Assembly: GCA_013824055.1 (NCBI GenBank)
Contig: PNNE01000402.1
Location: 1 to 29,824 of the forward strand
Length of the DNA: 29,824 nucleotides
Source: Rhodobacter sp.
GTDB taxonomy: Bacteria > Pseudomonadota > Alphaproteobacteria > Rhodobacterales > Rhodobacteraceae
Direction of reading: 5' to 3'
Shown: positions 8,189 to 16,259 of the stretch, in pieces
Position numbering within the stretch: position 1 is the stretch's first letter
Layout of the letters: each line of letters starts with the position of its first letter
Program-made: the position numbers and the translations under genes
Notes under the pieces: generated by a model
Database searches by the model: none
What the model saw: the letters and a program-made list of their open reading frames with translations, nothing else
Told to the model about the DNA's origin: nothing

Positions 8189-9528
8189 GTGCCCACCCTT
8201 GACTGCGCGGCCCCCGGCAGGGCGGCGGTGGCAGCCTGGTCCAGAAGACCGACTTCGTCCAGCAGGTCCAGAACGGTATAGCGACTGCGCAGGAAGCGGG
8301 CCTTCAGGATCGTGCGATAGAGGTAGTCCGGATCGACGCCGATCTCTGACGCCTGAACCGGCGCCCCCGCCCGCGCGAGGTGCCGCGCCATGCGGTCGGC
8401 AGTCCAGAGCCGGGCGCGCAGCCGGGCCGCGAGGTCGGGCCAGGCGGCGCGCAGCCGGGTCAGGCGGGCTTGCAGCGCGGCCCCCTCGACATGCTTGGCG
8501 CGGGTCTCGAGGATGGCGCGCTCGGCGATCTCGCCGGGGCCGAAACGGTCACGGATATCGGCCTGCCTGGCGGAAAAGGTGGGGGCCTCGGCTGCGCGGC
8601 GGGCCGGGTCGAGGGTGGTCAGGTCACGCTCCAGCAGCCAGTCGTACATCCGCAGCGCCGCCATCGTCCCCACGGCCACACAGGCACCGTGGCTGACCCT
8701 TTCGCCGCCGTGGTGAAGATCGTCCATCTCCCACAGATGCGCGATCTGGTGGTCGGCGCCACTGGCGGGGCGCGAGGAGCCATGCGCCTCCATCGCCAGG
8801 CCGACGAGGGTGAGGCCCAGGAACAGGCCCTCGACCGCGTCCCGGTCGCCCGCGGCGATCCGGTCGGGCTGTGACAGCCAGCCGTCAAGCCCGCCCTGGA
8901 CCATCGGCCAGGCGACATCGTCGATGGGCTCAACCCCCAGGGCGTCGGCGATGATCCAGTCCCCGCCCGCAGGGACCTTGCCCGCCAGGTCGCCGTAGCC
9001 CCAGCCGGTCATCTCGGGCGGGGCGGCGGCGATGACGTCAAGGTCGGCGAGCAGGACCTTGGCCGGACGGCAGGGGATGGTCTTCTTGAAGCCGTTCTCG
9101 GACAGGGGCGCACCGGCCGAGGTATAGCCGTCCATGCTGGCCGCCGTGGCGACGCACATGTAGGATATGCCCGTGGTGTAGGCCGCATGCTTGACCACGT
9201 CGTTCATCACGCCCGAGCCGACGGCGATCGGGGTCTCGCCCGGTTTCAGGACCGCGCGCAGCGATTCGGCAAGGTCCACCGTGGGTTTCGGGCGTGGGGT
9301 GGCGGGGATCACATGGCGGCGCGAAGCGATGCCCGCCGCTGTCAGGGCCGCCTCGACCGCTGCACCCGCAGCACCCCAGCCGCGGTCGTCGGCCATCAGC
9401 ACCACCGGCCCGGCGAAATGCCGGGCGTACAGTGCCCCGGCCTCGGCCAGAACGCCGCGCCCGATCAACACTTCGGCCACGTTGGCCGAGCGTGCCACGG
9501 CGTCGCGGATCAGGTCCGCGCCGCTCAT
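8185..9528 (-). CDS. AraM-like sn-glycerol-1-phosphate dehydrogenase family protein
   Basis: A 447-aa iron/zinc alcohol-dehydrogenase-fold protein of the glycerol-1-phosphate dehydrogenase/AraM branch. Visible: the NAD-binding GSGVMNDVVKHAA (about 104-116), ATAASMDGYTS (128-137), and likely metal ligands D180 (GYGDLAGK), H260 (SGADHQ) and H280 (VSHGACVAVG). It is longer than B. subtilis AraM (just under 400 aa), with an extended helical C-terminus. AraM reduces dihydroxyacetone phosphate to glycerol-1-phosphate. Here, beside a CUT1 transporter, FGGY kinase and SIS protein, a polyol-phosphate or sugar-phosphate substrate is equally plausible. ATGA overlaps join it to both the ATPase gene upstream and the SIS gene downstream. 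Confidence 0.85.
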   Translation of the reverse strand: MSGADLIRDAVARSANVAEVLIGRGVLAEAGALYARHFAGPVVLMADDRGWGAAGAAVEAALTAAGIASRRHVIPATPRPKPTVDLAESLRAVLKPGETPIAVGSGVMNDVVKHAAYTTGISYMCVATAASMDGYTSAGAPLSENGFKKTIPCRPAKVLLADLDVIAAAPPEMTGWGYGDLAGKVPAGGDWIIADALGVEPIDDVAWPMVQGGLDGWLSQPDRIAAGDRDAVEGLFLGLTLVGLAMEAHGSSRPASGADHQIAHLWEMDDLHHGGERVSHGACVAVGTMAALRMYDWLLERDLTTLDPARRAAEAPTFSARQADIRDRFGPGEIAERAILETRAKHVEGAALQARLTRLRAAWPDLAARLRARLWTADRMARHLARAGAPVQASEIGVDPDYLYRTILKARFLRSRYTVLDLLDEVGLLDQAATAALPGAAQSRVGT

Positions 9529-10586
9529 GCCGCCACTCCGCCCGAGGCGAGCGTCCGTCCGTCGGCGGCGAAGTGGTGCTGGCGATGCGGCGGCAGGTCG
9601 AGGCCGATCTCGGCCCCGTGGTCCAGCGCCGTGTCGCCGTCGGCGCGGACGACCAGCGTCTGCCGGTCCGCGAGGCGCACGTAAAGATAGGCGTCGCCCC
9701 CAAGGGTCTCGGTCAGGGAAACGGTGGCCGAGAGCTGACCCTGACCGGCAGGCCGCAGAACCAGATGCTCGGGCCGGATGCCCAGCTTCACTGTCCCCGC
9801 CGGAGCCGGACCCAGCGTCACGCCACCGACCACAAGCTGCCCCTCGCGCAGGTCGCCGGTCAGGAAGTTCATTGCCGGCGCCCCGATGAAGCCCGCGACG
9901 AATTCGCTGGCGGGGCGGTTGTACAGCTCCATCGGCGGGCCGACCTGCTCGATGCGGCCCGCGTTCAGCACGACGATCTTGTCGGCCATCGTCATCGCCT
10001 CGACCTGGTCGTGGGTGACATAGATCATCGTGGCCTTGAGGTCGCGGTGCAGCGCCTCCAGCTCCACCCGCATCTGGACGCGCAGCTTGGCGTCAAGGTT
10101 CGACAGGGGTTCGTCGAAGAGGAACACCTTGGGTTCCTTGACGATGGCCCGACCGATGGCGACGCGCTGGCGCTGACCGCCCGACAGCTGGCCGGGCTTG
10201 CGGTCAAGATAGGGTTCCAGCTGCAGGATGCGCGCGGCCTCGGCAATGCGGCGCCTGCGGTCGTCGGGGGGGAAGTTGTTGACCTTCATCCCGAAGTCCA
10301 TGTTCTCGCGCACGGTCATGTGCGGGTACAGCGCATAGGACTGGAACACCATCGCCACATCACGGTCCGATGGGGCAACGCGGGTCACGTCGCGGTCGCC
10401 GATGTGGATCGTGCCGCCCGAGATATCCTCCAGCCCCGCGATCGAGCGCAAGAGCGTGGACTTGCCGCAGCCCGACGGCCCGACGAAGACCGCGAACTCG
10501 CCATCCGCGATGTCCAGCGACACCCCGTGCAGCGCCTGCGCCGCGCCGTAGAACTTGTTCACCCCTGACAGCCTGACCTCGGCCAT
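9525..10586 (-). CDS. CUT1 sugar ABC transporter, ATP-binding subunit (MalK/UgpC/SmoK type)
   Basis: A 353-aa ATPase that powers the permease pair encoded on the opposite arm. Walker A GPSGCGKST (residues 37-45), Q-loop region, signature LSGGQRQRVAIGRA, Walker B VFLFDEPLSNLDAK and H-loop THDQVEAM are all intact. Residues about 240-350 form the OB/TOBE regulatory domain typical of MalK-like subunits. The start at 10586 follows GGGGAAAGG on the minus strand. First gene of the minus arm of the divergent sugar locus, whose promoter region it shares with the binding-protein gene. Separation of the ATPase from the permeases onto the opposite strand is less common than a single operon. Confidence 0.93.
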   Translation of the reverse strand: MAEVRLSGVNKFYGAAQALHGVSLDIADGEFAVFVGPSGCGKSTLLRSIAGLEDISGGTIHIGDRDVTRVAPSDRDVAMVFQSYALYPHMTVRENMDFGMKVNNFPPDDRRRRIAEAARILQLEPYLDRKPGQLSGGQRQRVAIGRAIVKEPKVFLFDEPLSNLDAKLRVQMRVELEALHRDLKATMIYVTHDQVEAMTMADKIVVLNAGRIEQVGPPMELYNRPASEFVAGFIGAPAMNFLTGDLREGQLVVGGVTLGPAPAGTVKLGIRPEHLVLRPAGQGQLSATVSLTETLGGDAYLYVRLADRQTLVVRADGDTALDHGAEIGLDLPPHRQHHFAADGRTLASGGVAA

Positions 10587-10637
10587 GCCGACCCTTTCCC
10601 CTGCGCCGCCGGAAGCCGCGCATCTGCGATTTTCCGG

Positions 10638-10706
10638 TTGACTCGATCCGGTTTCGATACATTTATATGTGCAGCGTTACAAATGGAAGTCAACTCTGCA
10701 ACGCTG
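10638..10706. promoter_or_regulatory. Overlapping divergent promoters and candidate operator of the sugar locus
   Basis: Plus strand: TTGACT (10638-10643), 18-bp spacer, TTTATA (10662-10667). Minus strand: TTGACT (10692 down to 10687), 19-bp spacer, TATAAA over the same 10662-10667 bases. The two promoters therefore share one -10 block. A 7-bp inverted repeat, CAGCGTT (10672-10678) and AACGCTG (10700-10706), covers the region between. It is a candidate site for the SorC-family regulator encoded at 13830. A smaller symmetry ACAT-N4-ATGT is centred on the -10 block. All assignments are by inspection. Confidence 0.45.
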
Positions 10707-10724
10707 AACCTTAGGGAGGTTACA

Positions 10725-12065
10725 ATGAAACTCAAGTCGCATGTCAGCGCGCTTGCGCTGGCCTCCGCGTCGCTTGCCGGGCTGGCCGGTGCGGCGCAGG
10801 CCTGGTCGCTGGAAGAGGCTGCCAAACCCTATGCCGGGACCGAGCTGGAAGTGCTGTTCCTGGACCGTCCCGGCTATAACGCCGCGATCCAGATGCTGCC
10901 GGACTTCGAGGCGGCGACCGGGATCAAGGTCAACCACACCACGGTACCTTACGAGAACGCGCTGGGCGAACAGGTGCGCGACTTTGTCGCCGGGGGCGAC
11001 CTGGACATCGCGCTGATCGACCTGGTCTGGATCGGCAACTTCGCCGAGAACGGCTGGCTGGTCCCGTCCGAGACCTTCATCAACAACCCTGAACTGGCCG
11101 ACCCGGCGCTGGACATGGCCGACTTCTTCCCGCTGGTGCTGGACGCCTTCGGGTCCTGGAACGGGGTGAACTACGGGCTGCCCTTCGACAACTATTCGGG
11201 GCTGCTGTTCTACAACCGCTGCATGCTGGAAGCTGCCGGATTCGACAAGCCGCCGGCGACCTGGCAGGAGGTGATGGACACCTATGGGCCCGCCCTGACC
11301 AAGGACGGCAAATACGCCTATGCCCTGCAATCGAAGCGGAACGAGACCCAGTCGGCCGACAGCTTCGCGCGCTTCCTGTGGCCTTTCGGGGGCAGTTTCC
11401 TGAATGCCGAGTTCCGGTCGAACCTGAACAGCCCCGAATCGCAGGCGGGCCTTCAGTTCCGGCAGGACCTGATGCAGTTCATGCCCGAAGGCATCGTCGC
11501 CTGGGATCACGCCGAGACGGTCAATGCCCTGGCGCAGGGCGATGTGGCCTTCATCACGGAATGGTCGGCCTTCTACAGCACGTTGAAATCGCCCGAAACC
11601 TCGACAATCGCGGACTGCCTGGGCGTGGCGCCCGAGCCTGCGGGACCCGCCGGGCGCAGGCCCGCGCTGGGCGGGTTCAGCCTGGCCGTGGCAAGTCAGG
11701 CGGACGCGGCGGAACAGGCGGCGGCCTGGCTGTTCATCCAGTGGGTGACCTCGGCCGCGAACGCGGGCCGGTATCTTGAACTGGGCGGCGTGCCCGCGCG
11801 GCAGTCGGCCTATGCCGATCCGGCGCTGGCCGAGCAGTTCACCTTCATCCCCGCGCTGGTCGAAAGCTGGCAGGAGGGCGTGCCGGAGTTCCGCCCGCGC
11901 TTTGCCGAATGGCCCGCCATCACCGAGATCGTGCAGGAATACGGCACACGGATGATGCTGGGCGAGATCAGCGTCGAGGAGGGCGCCCGCGAAATCGGCA
12001 CGCAGATGGAAGCGGTGCTGGAGGACGCGGGCTATTACAGCGGCGCCAAGCCACTGGCACAGTGA
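10725..12065 (+). CDS. CUT1 sugar ABC transporter, periplasmic substrate-binding protein
   Basis: A 446-aa extracytoplasmic binding protein. The start at 10725 is preferred because AGGGAGG lies just upstream and residues 1-26 then make a clean signal peptide (KxK, an Ala/Leu-rich core, cleavage after AQA). An in-frame ATG at 10638 would add 29 non-signal residues across the promoter. The mature protein has family-1 binding-protein features: LPDFEAATGIKV near residue 60, an ALIDLVWIG strand, YGLPFDNYSGLLFYNRCML, and an ALAQGDVAFITEWSAF segment. It delivers the substrate to the permease pair encoded next. An 8-bp hairpin separates it from the permease gene, a common arrangement for keeping the binding protein in excess. 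Confidence 0.92.
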   Translation: MKLKSHVSALALASASLAGLAGAAQAWSLEEAAKPYAGTELEVLFLDRPGYNAAIQMLPDFEAATGIKVNHTTVPYENALGEQVRDFVAGGDLDIALIDLVWIGNFAENGWLVPSETFINNPELADPALDMADFFPLVLDAFGSWNGVNYGLPFDNYSGLLFYNRCMLEAAGFDKPPATWQEVMDTYGPALTKDGKYAYALQSKRNETQSADSFARFLWPFGGSFLNAEFRSNLNSPESQAGLQFRQDLMQFMPEGIVAWDHAETVNALAQGDVAFITEWSAFYSTLKSPETSTIADCLGVAPEPAGPAGRRPALGGFSLAVASQADAAEQAAAWLFIQWVTSAANAGRYLELGGVPARQSAYADPALAEQFTFIPALVESWQEGVPEFRPRFAEWPAITEIVQEYGTRMMLGEISVEEGAREIGTQMEAVLEDAGYYSGAKPLAQ

Positions 12066-12072
12066 CGGTGGC

Positions 12073-12092
12073 GCCCCGGCGCAGGCCGGGGC
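12073..12092 (+). promoter_or_regulatory. Intercistronic hairpin after the binding-protein gene
   Basis: Perfect 8-bp stem GCCCCGGC (12073-12080) and GCCGGGGC (12085-12092) with the tetraloop GCAG, 8 bases after the binding-protein stop codon and 24 bases before the permease ATG. No U-tract follows. A likely role is mRNA 3'-end protection or partial termination, giving more binding protein than permease. This is inference from position and from known periplasmic-binding operons. Confidence 0.5.
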
Positions 12093-12116
12093 CCCGCCCT
12101 TCGGGAAAGGCCATCC

Positions 12117-12995
12117 ATGACTCTGCGCGTCCCCCGCCGCACGATTGCGGCCTTCATCGGTCCGGCCGTGGCGGCACTTGCCATCGTGGGGGTCGCTCCG
12201 CTGCTGTACGCGCTGTGGAAGTCGTTCCACGACTTCAACCTGACGCAGCTCGCGCGCCAGCGCTGGGTCGGGCTGCAGAACTATCAGACGGTGCTGACCG
12301 ACAGCGACTTCTGGGATGCGATCGGGCGGACGGCGCTGCTGTTCGTCAGCGCCGTGCCGGTGCAGATCGCGCTGGGGCTGGCCATCGCGCTGGTGCTGCA
12401 CCGCCCCGGCCTGACCTTCTGGAAGACGCTGACGCGGCTGTCGCTGGTGCTGCCGATGGCCACGACCTATGCCGTGGTGGGCCTGCTGGCCCAGGTGATG
12501 CTGAACCAGAAATACGGCGTCATCAACCAGATGCTGGGCTGGGTCGGGGTTGATGCGATCAATTTTATCGGCGACCCGACAAATGCATTCATCGCCGTCA
12601 TCCTCTGGGACGTCTGGCAGTGGACGCCCTTCGTGGCGCTGGTGCTGCTGGCCGGCCTGTCCACCGTGCCGCCCGAGATCGAAGAGGCGGCCAGGCTGGA
12701 AACCCGGTCGCCCTGGACTGTGCTGCGGCACGTCCAGCTGCCCTTCCTGATCCCAAGCCTGGTGGCCGTGCTGATCCTGCGCACCGCCGACACGCTGAAG
12801 CTGTTCGACATGGTCTTCACCATGACGCGCGGCGGGCCCGGCAATGCGACCGAGTTCATCGCCATCCTGATCGAACGGGTGGGCAACCGGCAGTTCGACA
12901 TCGGCCTGGCCGCCGCGCAGTCGATCATCATGCTGGCAATCACCATCGTCCTGGCGCGTCTCTACATCCGCCTGTTCTACCGCGAGGTGTCGTGA
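12117..12995 (+). CDS. CUT1 sugar ABC transporter permease, first subunit (MalF-like)
   Basis: A 292-aa inner-membrane permease with about six transmembrane helices (first at residues 12-32). The cytoplasmic EAA coupling loop appears as EIEEAARLETRSPWTVLRHV near residue 185, and the SLW/ATP-partner region VFTMTRGGPGNATEF near 235 is typical of the first CUT1 permease. A Shine-Dalgarno-like GGGAAAGG precedes the ATG. It pairs with the next gene to form the channel and couples to the ATPase at 9525. Its stop codon overlaps the start of the second permease (TGATG). Confidence 0.93.
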   Translation: MTLRVPRRTIAAFIGPAVAALAIVGVAPLLYALWKSFHDFNLTQLARQRWVGLQNYQTVLTDSDFWDAIGRTALLFVSAVPVQIALGLAIALVLHRPGLTFWKTLTRLSLVLPMATTYAVVGLLAQVMLNQKYGVINQMLGWVGVDAINFIGDPTNAFIAVILWDVWQWTPFVALVLLAGLSTVPPEIEEAARLETRSPWTVLRHVQLPFLIPSLVAVLILRTADTLKLFDMVFTMTRGGPGNATEFIAILIERVGNRQFDIGLAAAQSIIMLAITIVLARLYIRLFYREVS

Positions 12996-13822
12996 TGGCG
13001 GCCCCGATGCAGGCGCGCAGCCTTTGGGCCGAGGGGATCGCGCTGGCCCTGATCGGCCTGTTCTGCGTCTTTCCCTTCTACTGGATGGTCACGACCAGCC
13101 TGAAGACGCAGCTTGTGGCGCTGGCCGATCCGCCGGTCTGGTGGTTCACGCCGACACTGGCCAACTACCGCGAGGTCCTGTTCGAGGACCGGGTCGGGGT
13201 CTCGCTGATCAACTCGCTGATCGTGGCGACCAGCACCACGGCGCTGGCGGTGCTGCTGGGCTGCCCCGCCGCCTATGCGCTGGCGCGGTTCGAGTTCCGC
13301 GGCAAGACCGACCTGTGGTTCTGGTTCATCACCAACCGGTTCGTCAGCCCCGTCGTGCTGGTCTTCCCGGTCTTCCTGATCAGCCGCGAGCTTGGCCTGC
13401 GCGACACCCATCTTGCGTTGATCCTGATGTATCTGACCTTCACCCTGCCGATCGTGATCTGGATCTGCACCGACCAGTTCCGGTCCATCCCGCGCGAGCT
13501 GGACGAGGCGGCGATGCTGGAAGGCGCAAGCCAGTGGCGCATCTTCCGGTCGATCTGCCTGCCACTGGCGATGCCGGGGGTCGCAGTCAGCAGCATCCTG
13601 TCGTTCATCTTCAGCTGGAACGAGCTGCTCTTCGCCTACATCCTGGCGCCCAACGCCGCCAAGACCGCGCCCGCGATGGCGATCTCCTTCATGGAGGGCT
13701 ACGACGTGCCCTATGGAAAGATCATGGCGACATCGACGCTGATCGTGGTTCCGGTCTTGATTTTCGCGCTGCTTGCGTCAAAGCACCTGGTCCGGGGCCT
13801 GACGATGGGGGCCGTGAAGTAG
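12995..13822 (+). CDS. CUT1 sugar ABC transporter permease, second subunit (MalG-like)
   Basis: A 275-aa inner-membrane permease. The ATG at 12995 overlaps the TGA of the first permease, which fixes the start and suggests coupled translation. About six TM helices, an N-terminal FPFYWMVTTSLKT segment typical of MalG-type subunits, and an EAA loop ELDEAAMLEGASQWRIFRSI near residue 165. It ends 7 bp before the SorC-family regulator gene, so the regulator is in the same transcript. The substrate is likely a monosaccharide, polyol or glycoside, as for other CUT1 systems. Confidence 0.93.
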   Translation: MAAPMQARSLWAEGIALALIGLFCVFPFYWMVTTSLKTQLVALADPPVWWFTPTLANYREVLFEDRVGVSLINSLIVATSTTALAVLLGCPAAYALARFEFRGKTDLWFWFITNRFVSPVVLVFPVFLISRELGLRDTHLALILMYLTFTLPIVIWICTDQFRSIPRELDEAAMLEGASQWRIFRSICLPLAMPGVAVSSILSFIFSWNELLFAYILAPNAAKTAPAMAISFMEGYDVPYGKIMATSTLIVVPVLIFALLASKHLVRGLTMGAVK

Positions 13823-13829
13823 GGTCCAG

Positions 13830-14798
13830 ATGGCGCGCGCACCGAAGCTTCCGCAGATCGACACCGAGGAACGTTTCCTGGCGCAGGTCGCCTGGGCCTA
13901 CCATGTCGAGGGCCTGACGCAGGAAAAGGTCGCCGAAAAGCTGGGGGCCACCCGGCTGCGGGTCAACAAGGCTCTGTCGGAAGCGACAGCGCGGGGCCTG
14001 GTGCGCATCACCTTCAACACCGCCTTCGCCGCCTGCGCCGAGCTGGAAGCCGCATTGCGCGCCCGGTTCGGCTTGCACCAGGCCTATGTCGCCCCGGCCC
14101 CGATGGATGCGCGCGACGTGCAGATGATCACCGGCGCCGCACTGGGCAACCTGCTGTCCGAAGTGCTGGTCGACCCGCGCGTGCGCCTGTTCGGCATGTC
14201 CTGGGGCGGCACGCTGAACATCGCCACCCGCTTCGTCGCAGCGATGGACCGGCCCGACCTCGAGGTGATCAGCGTGATGGGCGGCCTGACGCGCGGGTCG
14301 GACCTGAACAGCTTCGAGATCACGACGCGGCTGGCCGACCTTCTGGGCGCGCAGCACAGCTATTTCACCGCGCCGCTTTACGCCGGGTCCCGCGAAAGCC
14401 GCGACACGATCATGCAGCTCGACGTGTTCCGCGAGGTGCTGGAGAAGTTGCGCGGGGTGGATGCGCTGGCGATGGCGGCGGGGGATATCTCGAAGGCCTC
14501 GCTGCTGATGCGGGACGGGCTGCCGGGTGACGTCACGATGGACGAGCTGCTGGCGCTTGGGGCTGTTGGCGACGTGCTGGGGGTGGTGATCGACGCCGAA
14601 GGCCAGCCCATCGCGCATCCGATCAACGAGCGTGTCATCGGGATCGGGCTGGACGACCTTGGCCCGATCCCCAATGTGATCCTTGCCGCCGGGGGTCCGC
14701 ACAAGGTTGCGGTGGTGCGGGCCGTGTTGAAGCGGGGGGTCGTCAACACTCTGGTCACTGACGAGGCCACGGCCCGCGCCCTGCTGGAGCGGGCCTGA
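13830..14798 (+). CDS. SorC/DeoR-type sugar-responsive transcriptional regulator
   Basis: A 322-aa regulator. The N-terminal helix-turn-helix (residues about 25-60, including GLTQEKVAEKLGATRLRVNKAL) is followed by a SorC-type phosphosugar-binding domain of the ISOCOT fold, with LFGMSWGGTLN and VISVMGGL strands and a C-terminal GPIPNVILAAGG-HK segment characteristic of the family. SorC members respond to a phosphorylated pathway intermediate, here probably the product of the FGGY kinase whose gene overlaps this one by TGATG. Likely controls the divergent promoter at 10638-10706; its placement inside the regulated operon suggests autoregulation. Whether it activates or represses is not visible. 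Confidence 0.88.
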   Translation: MARAPKLPQIDTEERFLAQVAWAYHVEGLTQEKVAEKLGATRLRVNKALSEATARGLVRITFNTAFAACAELEAALRARFGLHQAYVAPAPMDARDVQMITGAALGNLLSEVLVDPRVRLFGMSWGGTLNIATRFVAAMDRPDLEVISVMGGLTRGSDLNSFEITTRLADLLGAQHSYFTAPLYAGSRESRDTIMQLDVFREVLEKLRGVDALAMAAGDISKASLLMRDGLPGDVTMDELLALGAVGDVLGVVIDAEGQPIAHPINERVIGIGLDDLGPIPNVILAAGGPHKVAVVRAVLKRGVVNTLVTDEATARALLERA

Positions 14799-16237
14799 TG
14801 CATATCGGGATCGACCTTGGAACCTCGGGCATCAAGGCGGTGCTGATCGAGGACCTGACCCGCGTCATCGCCGTCGCCGCCGAGCCGGTTGCGGTCAGCC
14901 GCCCGAAGGTGGGCTGCTCCGAGCAGGACGCCGATCTTTGGGTCTCGACGGTCTTTGCCTGCCTTGACCGGCTTGCCGCCAGCGCCCCAAGGGAGATGGC
15001 TGCGGTCCGCGGCATCGGGCTTTCGGGCCAGATGCTGGCGGCGCTGATCCTGGATGCGGACCTGCGGCCCCTGCGTCCGGCGATGCTGTGGAACGACCAG
15101 CGCGCGCTGGCCGAGTGCGCCGAGCTGCTGGCAGCGGTGCCCGACATCGGGCGGCGGACGAACGGCACGCCCGATCCCGGCATCACCGCGCCCAAGCTGA
15201 TGTGGTTGCGGAAACACGAGCCGGCGCTCATCGACCGGGCGCGGATGCTGCTGCTGACCAAGGACTATGTCCGCCTGGCGCTGACGGGCGAGGTCGCGAC
15301 CGAGCCGTCGGACGCGGGCGGCACGCAACTTCTGGACGTCGCCTCGGGTCGGTGGGACCCCGCGCTCTGTGCGGCGGTGGGCTGGGACCCCGCGCATCTG
15401 CCCCCGGTCCTGCCAAGCTGGGCCGCGGCGGGGCGGCTGAAGCCCGAGCTTTTGGCCCGCTGGGGGATGACAGGCCCGGTTCCGGTCGCGGCGGGGGCGG
15501 GCGACAACATGGGGTCGACGCTGGGGGCAGGGGGTGCGCGGCCAGGCGATGCGGTCCTGACCATCGGCACGTCGGGGGTGGCCTGCATTGTCGACGCGGC
15601 TTTTCACCCGGGGCCGGAGCATGCGATCCTGACTTCGGCCCATGTGGTGCCCGACCTCTATCTCTCGATGGGTGTCGTCATGTCGGCGACGGCCAGCCTG
15701 GACTGGGTCGGCCAGCTGACCGGGCAAAGGGTGCCGGACCTGGACGCCGGGGCCACGGCCTTCGTGGCGGCTGACGGGCCTGCCGCCGCGCCGATCTTCC
15801 TGCCCTGCCTGACCGGCATCCGCACGCCGCTGAACCGCCCGGACCTGACCGGGCGCATCAGCGGGCTGCATCCCGGCGTCACGCCCGCCATGCTGGCTTA
15901 TGCGACGATGGAGGGCGTGGCCTTCCAGTTCGCCGATTGCATCGCCGCGCAGGAGCAGGTCGGCGTCCGGCCCGAACGCTTTACCGTGGTCGGCGGCGGG
16001 ACCCGCAGCGCGCTGTGGCTGTCGCTGCTGGCCACGGCGCTTGACCGCCCGCTCAGCCTGATCGAGGGGGCCGACATGGCCGGCCCCCGTGGCGCAGGCC
16101 GTCTTGCCGCCGTCGCCGCGGGTGCGCCGCTGGCCAGTCTGCGGCAGCCGGCAGTCCTGACCGGGGTCGTCGAACCTGACCCCGGCCTGAAGGACCTGCT
16201 TGCCCACCGCCGCGCGGCGCTGCGGGCGTCGCTGTAG
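14798..16237 (+). CDS. xylB: FGGY-family carbohydrate kinase, xylulokinase-like
   Basis: A 479-aa ATP-dependent sugar kinase. N-terminal phosphate-binding loop GIDLGTSGIKAVL (residues 4-16), GLSGQM near 70, LWNDQRA near 97, APKLMWLRKHEP near 130, catalytic Asp in AGAGDNMGSTLGAG near 232, a second actin-like ATP site TIGTSGVAC, and the adenosine motif VGGGTRSALW near 400. Overall order and length match XylB. One difference is that the substrate-site GQMHG of xylulokinases reads GQMLAA here. The His is lost, so the natural sugar may not be D-xylulose. Last gene of the plus arm; it ends 22 bp from the convergent dabA. It probably phosphorylates a ketose made by the SDR. Confidence 0.85.
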   Translation: MHIGIDLGTSGIKAVLIEDLTRVIAVAAEPVAVSRPKVGCSEQDADLWVSTVFACLDRLAASAPREMAAVRGIGLSGQMLAALILDADLRPLRPAMLWNDQRALAECAELLAAVPDIGRRTNGTPDPGITAPKLMWLRKHEPALIDRARMLLLTKDYVRLALTGEVATEPSDAGGTQLLDVASGRWDPALCAAVGWDPAHLPPVLPSWAAAGRLKPELLARWGMTGPVPVAAGAGDNMGSTLGAGGARPGDAVLTIGTSGVACIVDAAFHPGPEHAILTSAHVVPDLYLSMGVVMSATASLDWVGQLTGQRVPDLDAGATAFVAADGPAAAPIFLPCLTGIRTPLNRPDLTGRISGLHPGVTPAMLAYATMEGVAFQFADCIAAQEQVGVRPERFTVVGGGTRSALWLSLLATALDRPLSLIEGADMAGPRGAGRLAAVAAGAPLASLRQPAVLTGVVEPDPGLKDLLAHRRAALRASL

Positions 16238-16259
16238 CGGGGGCTGCCGCTGGGCAAGC

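Noticed and set aside
8185..9528. Archaeal-type membrane lipid synthesis inferred from the glycerol-1-phosphate dehydrogenase family member
   Set aside because: No GGGP synthase or other ether-lipid gene is present, and the operon is clearly carbohydrate uptake and metabolism; an AraM-like role fits better.
10677..12731. Long open frame (684 codons) on the minus strand opposite the sugar-binding protein and permease
   Set aside because: Antisense shadow from GC-biased codons: Arg/Gln/His/Gly-rich, no domain, and it spans two well-supported genes and the promoter region.
16238..16259. Bidirectional terminator between the kinase gene and dabA
   Set aside because: The 22-bp gap is GC-rich but I see no stem with a T-run on either strand.
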